Positions 18,143 through 26,500 of a DNA stretch of 58,691 bases are shown in pieces. Below the pieces are notes generated by a model that saw only the letters and a program-made list of their open reading frames with translations, had not been told where the DNA came from and did not search any database. Position numbers and translations under genes: made by a program. The stretch comes from Chloroflexota bacterium (lineage in GTDB: Bacteria; Chloroflexota; Limnocylindria; P2-11E). How positions within the stretch are numbered: position 1 is the first letter of the stretch; each line of letters begins with the position of its first letter. The stretch is taken from NCBI GenBank assembly GCA_005881885.1, contig VBDX01000144.1, forward strand, positions 1-58,691, written 5' to 3'.

Positions 18143-19180
18143 GTGGGCTCGAGGCTCGAAACGCACATAGCCGCCGTCGACGAGGAGATCCGCGCTCTTC
18201 TCAGCCAGGCGGAGCCGGCGCTCCAGCCCTTCTACGGGATGATGCTCTACCACCTCGGGCTGGACGCCGAGCGCGGTGCGGGCGGGAAGCGACTCCGTCC
18301 GGTGCTCTGCACTCTCGTGTTCGAAGCCCTCACCGGCGACGCGCGCCGCGCCCTGCCCGCGGCCGCGGCCATCGAGCTCCTTCACAACTTCACGCTGATC
18401 CACGACGACATCGAGGACCAGGACCCCGCTCGCCACCACCGGCCGACGGTGTGGAACGTTTGGGGCGTCCCCCAGGCGATCAATGCGGGCGACGGGATGT
18501 TCGCTGTCTCGCGGCTCGCGGTCCAGCGGTTGCGCGGATTCCCCGCGGAGCGCGTCCTCGCATTCGCGGGGCTCGTGGACCGGGCGTGTATGCAGGTCTG
18601 CGAGGGGCAGTTCCTGGACATCTCATTCGAGACGCGGACCGACGTCACCACCGAGCGCTACCGCGCGATGGCCGCAAAGAAGACCGGGGCGCTCTTCGCG
18701 GCCGCGGCTGAGGGAGCCGCCGTGCTCGCGACGGACGACCCCTCCGTGCGCGGATCTCTCGGGCGCTTCGGCGACGCGTTCGGGCAGGCCTTCCAGGCGC
18801 ACGACGATCTCCTCGGCATCTGGGCGTCGGCCGAGCGCACCGGCAAGGTCGAGATGAACGACCTCACCAAACGGAAGAAAACGCTTCCGGTCGTGCTGGC
18901 GTTCGAGCGGGCGCAGGGCAAACTGCGCGAGAGCCTCGCCGCCCTCTTCGCGCCGGCGGCTCCGCTCCCGGCGGAGAACGTGGAACGGATCCGCGAGATC
19001 CTCGACGAGCTCGGGGTCCGCGCACTCATCGAAGCCGAGATCGCGGCGCAGCGGGGACGGGCACTCCACGAGCTCCGAGGCATCACCCCGCGCTCCCGCG
19101 AACCACTCGAAATGCTCGAGCGTCTGGTCGCGACCGCGACGGGCGCAGCCGAGCCGACCGGAGCCGCCACGCGGGCCTAA
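18143..19180 (+). CDS. Polyprenyl (geranylgeranyl/farnesyl-type) diphosphate synthase
   Basis: The 345-aa all-helical trans-prenyltransferase condenses isopentenyl diphosphate onto allylic diphosphates. KRLRPVL is the IPP-binding segment. LIHDDIEDQDPARHHRPTVW carries the first Asp-rich motif (D-D-x-x-x-D). AFQAHDDLLGIWASAERTGK is the second, with Gly replacing the last Asp, a variant common in high-GC bacteria. GTG 18143 leaves a usable gap to the divergent recO; ATG 18077 is also in frame and would include a GC palindrome. Product chain length cannot be fixed without modelling the residues before the first motif (LLHNFTL). Confidence 0.88.
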   Translation: MGSRLETHIAAVDEEIRALLSQAEPALQPFYGMMLYHLGLDAERGAGGKRLRPVLCTLVFEALTGDARRALPAAAAIELLHNFTLIHDDIEDQDPARHHRPTVWNVWGVPQAINAGDGMFAVSRLAVQRLRGFPAERVLAFAGLVDRACMQVCEGQFLDISFETRTDVTTERYRAMAAKKTGALFAAAAEGAAVLATDDPSVRGSLGRFGDAFGQAFQAHDDLLGIWASAERTGKVEMNDLTKRKKTLPVVLAFERAQGKLRESLAALFAPAAPLPAENVERIREILDELGVRALIEAEIAAQRGRALHELRGITPRSREPLEMLERLVATATGAAEPTGAATRA

Positions 19181-19286
19181 TGCGTCGTCTCGACGGAACG
19201 CCGTTACTCAACTGTGATCCACCACGCGGTCGCGACGCTCGCGGAGCGTGCGGACATGGACCGATCGATGCAGACTCCGAACAGCG

Positions 19287-19607
19287 ATGAGGGCGTGTCC
19301 GTACTGCGCAGAGCAGATCCAGGCCGCCGCGATCGTCTGCCGGTTTTGCGGCAGAGACGTGGCTCCGCTCGGTGCGCGCCCAAGGAATGGCGAGCGCAGG
19401 ACGACCGTGCGCTTGCCGGCGCAAGGTTGGTACAACCTCGACCCGCGGATACCACCCCTCGCGGTTGAGATCGGACGCTCCAGCCGCACCTCGTTTTGGG
19501 CGAAGGTCGAGGAGTCATTCGGTCGGCGCACGTCCTGGCGCGCTCGCGTCCGAGGCTTCCTGCAGCCAGTTCGGCAAGGCGCGAATCGGGGACGCGCCGT
19601 CCGCTGA
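19287..19607 (+). CDS. Small zinc-ribbon protein
   Basis: The 106-aa protein begins MRACPYCAEQIQAAAIVCRF and continues CGRDV, a textbook C-x2-C...C-x2-C zinc ribbon (UPF0547-like) usually placed at the N-terminus of small membrane or regulatory proteins. Here a basic, Trp/Arg-rich tail without a clear membrane helix follows. ATG 19287 is chosen because the ORF upstream of it looks like shadow sequence. It is convergent with the glycoside hydrolase gene. Function unknown. Confidence 0.6.
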   Translation: MRACPYCAEQIQAAAIVCRFCGRDVAPLGARPRNGERRTTVRLPAQGWYNLDPRIPPLAVEIGRSSRTSFWAKVEESFGRRTSWRARVRGFLQPVRQGANRGRAVR

Positions 19608-19646
19608 AGGGCCTCGTCGCCCGAGCCGACGGGTTAGCTCTCCCGG

Positions 19647-21374
19647 TCAGCGTTCGCCGTTCGGCAGCTCTTCGGTGGCCGATGGGTCTTCCGCCGACAC
19701 GAAGGTCGGCGCCGGGTCCTTCGGCGGGCGCTTTCCTTCCGCGCCCTTCGCGAACGGCGTGATGCTCACGCGCCCGACCGCGCCCGCGCGGATGTCGACG
19801 AGCGCGACGCGTTTGCCGGTGACCCGCGGGTCATCGGGGACGAAGACCTTGTAGCGACCGGGCGTCAGGTCGACGAACGCGACATAACCCGAGCCGTCGG
19901 TGAGACGCGACCGGAGGACGGCATCGGTCTCGGGATCGCGGAGCTCCACGAGGATTTGGTCGAGCACGATTCCGGTGTTGGTCGTGACCCGTGCGGCAAC
20001 GTGGCCCCGCGTCGGCGCGGTCTTCCACGTCATCGCCGGGACCAATGCCGGTGACGAGAAGACCGGGGGAAGCTGCGGGTCGTACTCCGAGGGCTGCGTG
20101 AGAGCGCGGATGAGCTCAGCGCGGCTCGCATCGCCCGCGCGGAAGCCAAAGGGCAGCGGCGGGTTGCACGACGAATTCGTGCGGCAGTCCGGCGTCCGGT
20201 AGGAGTACCCAACCCAACCGATCCCTCTGTTTCCCGCGGCGCTCGGCGCGAGCGCCTTGCGCAGCTGGATGACCGAGCCGTCGACCGTGTTCAGGTAGAG
20301 CGCGGCGCCGATCGTGGTGGTGCGCGCGTACTGGTGGTCCTTCGCGAACTCGTTCCAGTTCGTGTACCAGGCCCGCTGATCACCGAAGCAGCCCGGCCCT
20401 GTCGCGGTGCAGTGCTCGCGCTTGTAGTTCATGGGGACGTTCGTGTCGAGGATCCCTTCCTCCATCCAGCCCCGCCAGTCCTGCAGGGTCTCGCGATACG
20501 GACGCGTCTGGGTCCAGTCGCCGCCGTAGCCCTGCGGCCCGTCGCCGTAGGTGATCGTATCGGCGCTGATGCGGAGGTTCGGCTTCACGGCATAGGCCTC
20601 GACCCAGACCCTGCGCACGATGTTGGTGATCTGGTCGCGGCGCCACTGCGACCATTGCGGATCGTTCGGCAGTGGCCGGTCGGTGCGTCCGGTCGCTCCC
20701 TGGAAGCGGTCGAGCGCCACCGGGTTGTAGCCCCAGGCGTTGTCGGCGGGCCAGGCCGCAAGCGGGAGATCGGGATACCGGACTCGGTCAAAGTTGAGAC
20801 CGTCGATGGCGTAGTTGCGCGCGACCGAGAGGTACATCTCGACGATGTAGTCGGCGGCGTCGGGGTGACCCGGATCGAAGAACCAATTCGCCGCCGAGCT
20901 CGCGCTCTCGCGGAGGAACCCGTCGTAGCGAACACCAAGCCAGTTGCTGTAACCCGTCTTCGAGGGGCCGTGCTGGTTGAACGCGTGACGTGCGTCGAGC
21001 GGCGCGGTCGAACTGTTCCACATCGCCGTCGTGATGATCCAGGCGTGGACTTGGATGCCGGCTGCGTGAGCCTTCGTGATGACCTCGTCGAGCGGGTCGT
21101 AAGGAACCGCGGCGATCCCCGCCTGGGTACGCGGCATGCTGGCGCGGTTGCAGAAGCAATCGCCGCGCCGACCGATCTGGACAACAAGTGCATTGATGTT
21201 CGCGGCGGTCGCCGCATTGACGAGCTTGTCCACTTGGGCGCTGTTGAAGATCCCCTCACCGAATGCATCGACCCACCAGGCGCGAAACTCGTCTTGAGCC
21301 GCAGCCGCCGGTCTCGATGGGCCGAGCGACACCAACGTCGCGAGGAGGAACACGATCGTGATCGTCCGACGCAT
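19647..21374 (-). CDS. Secreted glycoside hydrolase-like (GHL10/DUF187) protein
   Basis: The 575-aa protein has a signal peptide (basic start, TIVFLLATLVSLGP, cleavage near PAAAAQ). The TIM-barrel-like domain starts FRAWWVDAFGEGIFN and shows motifs of the family-10-like hydrolases: NALVVQIGRRGD, YDPLDEVITKAHAAGIQVHA, DPGHPDAADYIVEM and YAIDGLNFDRVRYP. A C-terminal segment of about 100 residues resembles a carboxypeptidase-regulatory-like beta sandwich (DGSGYVAFVDLTPGRYKVFV). GGAGGT lies 6-7 nt before ATG 21374. It likely acts outside the membrane on cell-wall or extracellular glycan; substrate unknown. Confidence 0.8.
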   Translation of the reverse strand: MRRTITIVFLLATLVSLGPSRPAAAAQDEFRAWWVDAFGEGIFNSAQVDKLVNAATAANINALVVQIGRRGDCFCNRASMPRTQAGIAAVPYDPLDEVITKAHAAGIQVHAWIITTAMWNSSTAPLDARHAFNQHGPSKTGYSNWLGVRYDGFLRESASSAANWFFDPGHPDAADYIVEMYLSVARNYAIDGLNFDRVRYPDLPLAAWPADNAWGYNPVALDRFQGATGRTDRPLPNDPQWSQWRRDQITNIVRRVWVEAYAVKPNLRISADTITYGDGPQGYGGDWTQTRPYRETLQDWRGWMEEGILDTNVPMNYKREHCTATGPGCFGDQRAWYTNWNEFAKDHQYARTTTIGAALYLNTVDGSVIQLRKALAPSAAGNRGIGWVGYSYRTPDCRTNSSCNPPLPFGFRAGDASRAELIRALTQPSEYDPQLPPVFSSPALVPAMTWKTAPTRGHVAARVTTNTGIVLDQILVELRDPETDAVLRSRLTDGSGYVAFVDLTPGRYKVFVPDDPRVTGKRVALVDIRAGAVGRVSITPFAKGAEGKRPPKDPAPTFVSAEDPSATEELPNGER

Positions 21375-21485
21375 CAACGCACCTCCGACCGACGGTCTGC
21401 GGGATGGTGGACACGCGAGAGCCAGCGCGCAAACGCGACGAGCGCTCGGCTGGTCGGGCGGCCCTACGCCTAGAATCCGGCCGCG

Positions 21486-21971
21486 ATGAAGGGGCCGCGC
21501 GATGTCATCCTCGAGTCCAACGAGAAAATCCTTCTCGCGACGCGACCGCTGTTCCTATGGGAACCACTTGTGATCCTGGACATCGCGCTGTTCGTGCTCT
21601 CGCTCTATTTCAGCCCGCTCGTGCCGCCGCTGACCGCGCTCTGTCTTGGAGCGTTTGTGCTGCTGACGATCTGGATCCTCGTTCGCTGGATCCCCTGGAG
21701 CGCGAAATGGTTCGTGCTCACCGATCGGCGGGTGATCGCCCGCTGGGGAGTGTTCAATCGTAATCAAGCCGCCCTGCTGCTCGATCGCATCCAGGACGCG
21801 AGCCTGGCACGCCCCTTCCCGCTCTCGATGATCCGCGACTACGGCGTGTTGCACCTGGAATCGGCCGGCGAGCATGCCGAGGAGCGGATCAGCGGCGGCC
21901 TGCGCGAGCTCGCCATGACGCGCGCGACGGCGTTCTACCGCGCGCTGACAGAGGCGCAGACCCCGAGCTAA
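21486..21971 (+). CDS. Bacterial PH-domain membrane protein
   Basis: The 161-aa protein has an N-terminal VILESNEKILLATRPLFLWE, two adjacent membrane helices (PLVILDIALFVLSLYF and LTALCLGAFVLLTIWILV), then the bPH2-like core KWFVLTDRRVIARWGVFNR and LLLDRIQDASLARP. This is the short YdbS/YdbT-type arrangement. These proteins sit in the cytoplasmic membrane; their ligands are mostly unknown. It is divergent from the glycoside hydrolase gene (110-base gap) and its stop overlaps the convergent cdd stop by 4 bases. Confidence 0.8.
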   Translation: MKGPRDVILESNEKILLATRPLFLWEPLVILDIALFVLSLYFSPLVPPLTALCLGAFVLLTIWILVRWIPWSAKWFVLTDRRVIARWGVFNRNQAALLLDRIQDASLARPFPLSMIRDYGVLHLESAGEHAEERISGGLRELAMTRATAFYRALTEAQTPS

Positions 21972-22378
21972 GGGAGATTCTCAGGAAGGAAGGGTTCCGG
22001 GAGGAGCGCGGTCAGCGTCGTGGCCTTCCGCAGCCCACCGGTTGTCGCAAGCACGACGCGCAGGTCAGGCGCGAATTCCGCGATCACCTGTCGGCATGCG
22101 CCACACGGCGTCGGTAGCCTGTCGTCGTCGATGACGATCGCGATCGCGTCGTAGTCCTTCGTCTCCCCCGCCGCGACCGCGGCCCACACCGCGCAGCGTT
22201 CCGCGCAGACGGTGAGGCCGTACGACGCGTTCTCCACGTTCGCGCCGGAATAGATCTTGTTCCGCTTGGTGCGAACGGCCGCGCCGACCTTGTACTTCGA
22301 ATACGGCGCGTACGCGCGCTGACGCGCGAGCGATGCGACGCGGATGAGGTCCTCGTCGCCCGGGCCGAGTGTCTCCAC
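21968..22378 (-). CDS. cdd: Cytidine deaminase
   Basis: The 136-aa zinc enzyme of pyrimidine salvage converts cytidine or deoxycytidine to uridine or deoxyuridine. YAPYSKYKVGAAV begins the fold, NVENASYGLTVCAERCAVWA holds the first zinc Cys and the proton-shuttling Glu, and TPCGACRQVIAEF provides the other two zinc Cys. The length is typical of the tetrameric form. The start is GTG, 21 bases after the CNNM/CorC-type gene on the same strand, and the stop overlaps the PH-domain gene. Confidence 0.95.
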   Translation of the reverse strand: METLGPGDEDLIRVASLARQRAYAPYSKYKVGAAVRTKRNKIYSGANVENASYGLTVCAERCAVWAAVAAGETKDYDAIAIVIDDDRLPTPCGACRQVIAEFAPDLRVVLATTGGLRKATTLTALLPEPFLPENLP

Positions 22379-22398
22379 TAGAGCTTCTACGTCCGGGA

Positions 22399-23724
22399 CT
22401 AGACCATCTCAGCGGTCGGCGTCTTCTTGACCACGCGCACGCGACGGATGCGCCGTCCTTCGACGGTCTCGACGACGAAGCGCGCGCCGCCGGCCTCCAC
22501 GGTCTCACCGGCACGCGGGAAGCGTCCAAGCTGGGCGACGATGAACCCGCCGAGCGTGTCGTAGTTCTCGGACGACGGCAGATCGAGGGCGAAGGCTTCG
22601 CGCACTTCCTCGAACGGGACCCGCGCGTCCATGAGGGCCTCGTTCTCGGAGACCGGCAGCACCATCTCCTGCTCGACGTCGTACTCGTCGCGGATCTCGC
22701 CGACGATCTCCTCGACCAGGTCCTCGATCGTGACCAGGCCGCTTGTCCCGCCGTACTCGTCGACGACGATGGCGATGTGGACCTTTTCCTTCTGCATGTC
22801 ACGCAGGAGCTGGTCGATCTTCTTGGATTCAGGTACGAACTGCGCCGGCCGAAGATACGGACGAATGTGCACGTCCTTCTCGCCGCGGGCCAGGCGCCGG
22901 AAGAGATCCTTCACATACAGAATCCCGATGATGTTGTCGGGCGAGCCCTCGAACACCGGGATGCGCGAGTGGCCGACCTTGGTGATGTCTCTCAGGATCT
23001 CCTCGGCCGGGGTGTCCACGTCGATCGCGACGATGTCGGTTCGCGGGACCATCACCTCGTGCACCGGCTTCTCCGAGATCGCGAAGATCGACGTGATCAT
23101 GCGCTGCTCCCGTTCCTGAAGGACGCCCTGCGCCTGTCCCGTTTCGACGAGGGACTTGATCTCGTCCTCGGTGACCAGCGCGAGCGCCCCGGCATGCGGG
23201 TTTGCGCCGAAGGGCCGCGTGATCAGCCGGGTCAGGTTGAAGAGCACCGCGACAAGCGGTCGCGTGAGCCAGGTGATGAGCTCGAGCGGCCAGACCAGAA
23301 CGAGGAGGACGGGCTGCGCATGCCGAGCCCCGATCGCGCGCGGCACGAAGAGACCGAGAAGCACGGCGACGAGTGAAAGGACGGCGACGGTGACCACCAC
23401 AGCGGCCACGTCGCGCACCACGGGGGCGCCCGGGCCGAAGAGGAACCGCAGAAGGTCGGAGAGGCGCGGCGCGATAAAGGCCGCGGCGATGCCCGCGTAC
23501 GTGAATACGATGAAGAACTCCGCGACCTGTATGGCGGCGAGGTACTCGATCGCTTTGCGGCCCATGGTTCCGGCGCGCCGGCCGCGACGACCGCGCTCAG
23601 CGAGCTCCTCGATGACCTGGGGTCGCCTGATGGTGTGGAGCGCGGCCTCGCTCGCGGAGAGCACCGCCAGCATGGCGACGAGCACGAGCTCGATGAGGAG
23701 AAGCTCCACTGCGGTGGAGTCCAC
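22399..23724 (-). CDS. CNNM/CorC-family transporter-associated membrane protein
   Basis: The 441-aa protein has an N-terminal DUF21 membrane domain (about four helices, ELVLVAMLAVLSASEAALHT first), then a CBS pair with EVMVPRTDIVAIDVDTPAEE and HIAIVVDEYGGTSGLVTIED. It ends with the CorC/HlyC beta domain (YDTLGGFIVAQLGRFPRAGE). The family is annotated as hemolysin C but is linked to Mg2+/Co2+ efflux. Its GTG overlaps the glmU stop (TAGTG), so it is translated from the glmU transcript, with cdd following. Confidence 0.92.
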   Translation of the reverse strand: MDSTAVELLLIELVLVAMLAVLSASEAALHTIRRPQVIEELAERGRRGRRAGTMGRKAIEYLAAIQVAEFFIVFTYAGIAAAFIAPRLSDLLRFLFGPGAPVVRDVAAVVVTVAVLSLVAVLLGLFVPRAIGARHAQPVLLVLVWPLELITWLTRPLVAVLFNLTRLITRPFGANPHAGALALVTEDEIKSLVETGQAQGVLQEREQRMITSIFAISEKPVHEVMVPRTDIVAIDVDTPAEEILRDITKVGHSRIPVFEGSPDNIIGILYVKDLFRRLARGEKDVHIRPYLRPAQFVPESKKIDQLLRDMQKEKVHIAIVVDEYGGTSGLVTIEDLVEEIVGEIRDEYDVEQEMVLPVSENEALMDARVPFEEVREAFALDLPSSENYDTLGGFIVAQLGRFPRAGETVEAGGARFVVETVEGRRIRRVRVVKKTPTAEMV

Positions 23725-25091
23725 TAGCCGCCCTTCTTCTGCCGGCGGTCCGCCTTCTTGATGGCCCGCGCCGGCATCCCCACCGCCACCATGCCCTCGG
23801 GGACGTCCCTCGTCACCACCGCTCCGGCCCCAGTCGTCGCGCCCGCGCCGATCGTGACGGGGGCGCGGAGGAGCGTGTCCGATCCGATGAACGCGTCGTC
23901 TCCCACGACGGTGCGATTCTTCTTCACGCCGTCGTAGTTGAGCGTGATGGTGCCCGCGCCGATGTTGACCCGCGCGCCGATCTCCGCATCGCCGATGTAG
24001 CTGAAGTGGTGCATCTTCGTGCCGGTCTTGAGGCGCGCGTTCTTGACCTCGCCGAAGTTCCCGAGCTGAACGCCGCGCTCGAGATAGGCTCCCGGACGCA
24101 AATGCGAATACGGCCCCACCGTCACCTCATCTTCAAGCGTTGCCCCCTCGAGGGTCGAGTTCTCGACGCGGCAGCGCTCGCCGATGGTGGTGTCGCGCAA
24201 CACGGCGTACGGCCCGACGCGCGAACCGGCGCCGATCTGCGTCTTCCCTTCGAGGATCGTGCCGCGGTCGATCACGACGTCTGCGGCGATTCGCACATCC
24301 GCGTCGACCTGGCACGACTCGGGGTCGCGGAACGTCACACCCGCGAGCATGTGGTCCTCGCGGATGCGCCGCCGGAGTGCGGCTTCGGCCGCAGCCAGCT
24401 CGACTCGCGTGTTCACGCCCATTCCCTCCTCCGGATCGCCGGTGCGATGGACCGCGACCCGCTTGCCTTCGCGTGTCGCCTCGGCCACGAGATCGGTGAG
24501 AAAGATCTCGCCGGTCGCATTCGGGCGGAGCTGCGCGACGGCCTCGCGCAGCCAGCCGAGGTCGGCAGCGTACGCGCCCAGGATGGATTCGGGGAGGAGC
24601 TTCTCCTCGGCCGACGCGACTCGGGCCTCGACGATCCGCTCGACGTCCCCGCTCTTGTCGCGGACGATCCGGCCATACGCGTTGTCGGTCCCGACCTCTC
24701 CGGCAAGGATCGCGAGCGTGGCATGACGCTCGGCGAGCAGCGCGCCCAAGCTCGCGAGCGTCTCCGCACGCAGCAGCGGGGTATCGCCGTAGACGATGTA
24801 TGCGACGCCACGGCCGCCACTCGCTTCCGCGAGCGCGACGCGTACCGCATCACCGGTCCCCCGTGGAGGATCTTGCAGCGCGACTCGCGCATCTCCATCG
24901 AGCATCTCCCGAGCGGGCTCGCTCTCCTTGGAAAGCACGACCAGCGGCCGCGCGCCGGCCGCGCGAACGGTGTCGAGCACGTGCGCGAGGAGCGGACGTC
25001 CGGCGATCGGGTGAAGGACCTTGGGCGTATTGGACTTCATCCGTGTCGAAAGGCCCGCCGCGAGCACGATGGCCAGCGGCGCGTCGGTCAT
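23724..25091 (-). CDS. glmU: Bifunctional UDP-GlcNAc pyrophosphorylase / glucosamine-1-P acetyltransferase
   Basis: The 455-aa enzyme catalyses the last two steps to UDP-GlcNAc for peptidoglycan. The uridyltransferase half begins AIVLAAGLSTRMKSNTPKVL (G-x-G-T/S-x-M-x-S-x-x-P-K) and has YGDTPLL. The acetyltransferase half is a left-handed beta helix with hexapeptide repeats (IGAGSRVGPYAVL, VTVGPYSHLRPGAYL) and the catalytic His region MHHFSYIGDAEIG. The preceding steps (glmS, glmM) are about 10 kb away on the same strand. tRNA-Gln is just upstream, so the two may share a promoter. Confidence 0.97.
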   Translation of the reverse strand: MTDAPLAIVLAAGLSTRMKSNTPKVLHPIAGRPLLAHVLDTVRAAGARPLVVLSKESEPAREMLDGDARVALQDPPRGTGDAVRVALAEASGGRGVAYIVYGDTPLLRAETLASLGALLAERHATLAILAGEVGTDNAYGRIVRDKSGDVERIVEARVASAEEKLLPESILGAYAADLGWLREAVAQLRPNATGEIFLTDLVAEATREGKRVAVHRTGDPEEGMGVNTRVELAAAEAALRRRIREDHMLAGVTFRDPESCQVDADVRIAADVVIDRGTILEGKTQIGAGSRVGPYAVLRDTTIGERCRVENSTLEGATLEDEVTVGPYSHLRPGAYLERGVQLGNFGEVKNARLKTGTKMHHFSYIGDAEIGARVNIGAGTITLNYDGVKKNRTVVGDDAFIGSDTLLRAPVTIGAGATTGAGAVVTRDVPEGMVAVGMPARAIKKADRRQKKGG

Positions 25092-25105
25092 TTCGATCCG
25101 TCAGG

Positions 25106-25176
25106 CTGGGGCGCCAGGATTCGAACCTGGGATAGCGGATCCAAAGTCCGCCGCCTTACCACTTGGCCACGCCCCA
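25106..25176 (-). tRNA. tRNA-Gln (anticodon TTG)
   Basis: The minus strand gives acceptor TGGGGCG/CGCCCCA with discriminator G, a short D arm (GGCC..GGC), the anticodon arm GCGGA-CTTTGGA-TCCGC (anticodon TTG) and the T arm CCAGG-TTCGAAT-CCTGG. It is 71 nt long and CCA is not encoded. It ends 14 bases before glmU. Confidence 0.95.
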
Positions 25177-25212
25177 CAGGACACGGCTCAAGGATATGGG
25201 TGCGGGTTGCCA

Positions 25213-25236
25213 GAAGGCTGGCGTCAGCCAGCCTTC
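25213..25236 (-). terminator. Hairpin terminator after the KGG-repeat gene
   Basis: GAAGGCTGGC-GTCA-GCCAGCCTTC is a perfect 10-bp stem with a four-base loop. It lies about 30 bases beyond the KGG-repeat stop on the minus strand and before tRNA-Gln. No clear T run follows. Confidence 0.6.
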
Positions 25237-25264
25237 GCGCACAGGCCGAGCGATAGCTCGGGTC

Positions 25265-25603
25265 TTACTTGGCGGGCTGTTTGCCCCGCTTGATCAATTC
25301 CGCGACCCGACGACCGCCTTTGCGGCCGAGCTGCGCGTAGCCCTCGCTACCCAGCTGAGACTTGCGCGCCTCGCCGCCCTTTCGGCCGAGCTCGGCATAT
25401 CCGCGCGACCCGAGTTGCGTCTTGCGCGCTTCTCCGCCTTTGCGGCCGAGCTTCGCGTAACCCTCGGGCCCGAGCTGGCCTTTGCGGGCCTGGCCGCCGC
25501 GACGACCGATCTCTCGATAAAACGACGAGCCGTGCTTGCCCGCGGTCGATGTTCCGCCCCGCTGCCCCGCCTGACGGACGGTGAGCTCTCCTCGAGGATC
25601 CAC
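25265..25603 (-). CDS. KGG-repeat stress-induced-type protein
   Basis: The 112-aa, very basic and Gly-rich protein is built of 20-residue repeats centred on [10 protein letters not shown]-x-QLG: residues 31-50, 51-70 and 71-90, with a partial fourth at 91-97. The R/K-G-G motif defines the KGG family (E. coli YciG, Bacillus GsiB), which is known for general-stress and desiccation-type proteins without enzymatic activity. The start is a GTG with no strong Shine-Dalgarno, and the N-terminal 20 residues may vary. It is flanked by ispE upstream and a hairpin terminator downstream. Confidence 0.88.
   Translation of the reverse strand: MDPRGELTVRQAGQRGGTSTAGKHGSSFYREIGRRGGQARKGQLGPEGYAKLGRKGGEARKTQLGSRGYAELGRKGGEARKSQLGSEGYAQLGRKGGRRVAELIKRGKQPAK
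25313..25513 (-). repeat. 60-bp tandem repeat encoding KGG units
   Basis: Three full 60-bp units and one partial unit encode the 20-residue KGG motif. The DNA of units 2 and 3 is more alike than unit 1, consistent with recent tandem duplication. Copy number may vary between strains. Confidence 0.8.
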
Positions 25604-25642
25604 GCGTCAAACGTAGGGGGACAGCCCTCGCTCGCTTGTCCA

Positions 25643-26500
25643 TCAAGAAGTGACACCGACCGCGATCGGGCGCGCGTCTAACCCGGATCGACGGAGCCGT
25701 CGTGCGATTTGGATCGCGTGCGCACGATCATCCGCCAAGGCGAAGAGCGAGGGACCGCTCCCCGACATGGTGAGCGCAATGCCCGCATCTGCCGCGGTCT
25801 TTCGCGCCTCGGCGATCCTGGGGCAGACTCGCTCGGCTGCGGGCAGCAGATCGTTCACCAGATATTCACGGATCACGGCCGGTGTCGCGGCCCCCTCTCG
25901 CATTGCCCGGGCGAGCGCGGCGCTTCGCGCGCCCTTCGATCGGTTTCCTCGATATGTGTCAAATACGTCCGCCGTCGAGACACGTTCGCGAAGTCGGACG
26001 AGAGCGACCCACAAAGGCGCCGGCGCGGGCAGGCGCTCGACCTGTTCGCCACGGCCTCGCACGAGCGCGTACGGTGCGGCGCTCGTGAAGAACGGCACGT
26101 CCGATCCCAGACGCGCACCGACCTCCTCGAGACCCTGCCCGTCGAGGCGCCATACGCGGGCGAGCGCGCGTAACACGGCACCGGCGTCGCTCGAACCGCC
26201 CCCGAGCCCTGCCGCCACCGGGATCCGCTTCTTCACGCGCACGTGCGCGAACGGAGCGCGGCCGTTTGCCTCGGCGAGAGCGAGCACGGCTTTCGTCGCG
26301 AGATCCTCGCCCGCGCGGGCGCCGATGTCCGGCGCGATCCGAACGTCGAGCGTCTTGTGCGGGGCGACACGGACTCGATCGCGCACGTCGACCGTCGCGA
26401 AGACCGAGGTGAGCTCGTGATATCCGTCCGCGCGGCGACCGAGCACTTCGAGCGTCAGGTTGATCTTCGCCGGGGCCATCACCACGACCGCACGGCTCAC
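25643..26500 (-). CDS. ispE: 4-diphosphocytidyl-2-C-methyl-D-erythritol kinase
   Basis: This is a 285-aa GHMP kinase of the MEP isoprenoid pathway. APAKINLTLEVLGRRADGYH is the N-terminal substrate motif, VAAGLGGGSSDAGAVLRAL is the Gly-rich ATP loop, and ALTMSGSGPSLFAL is the C-terminal GHMP motif. GTG 26500 overlaps the ksgA TGA (GTGA) and is preferred to the longer frame. It works upstream of the prenyl synthase at 18143 in the same pathway. The order rpf-ksgA-ispE is also seen in Actinobacteria. Confidence 0.96.
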   Translation of the reverse strand: MSRAVVVMAPAKINLTLEVLGRRADGYHELTSVFATVDVRDRVRVAPHKTLDVRIAPDIGARAGEDLATKAVLALAEANGRAPFAHVRVKKRIPVAAGLGGGSSDAGAVLRALARVWRLDGQGLEEVGARLGSDVPFFTSAAPYALVRGRGEQVERLPAPAPLWVALVRLRERVSTADVFDTYRGNRSKGARSAALARAMREGAATPAVIREYLVNDLLPAAERVCPRIAEARKTAADAGIALTMSGSGPSLFALADDRAHAIQIARRLRRSGLDARPIAVGVTS

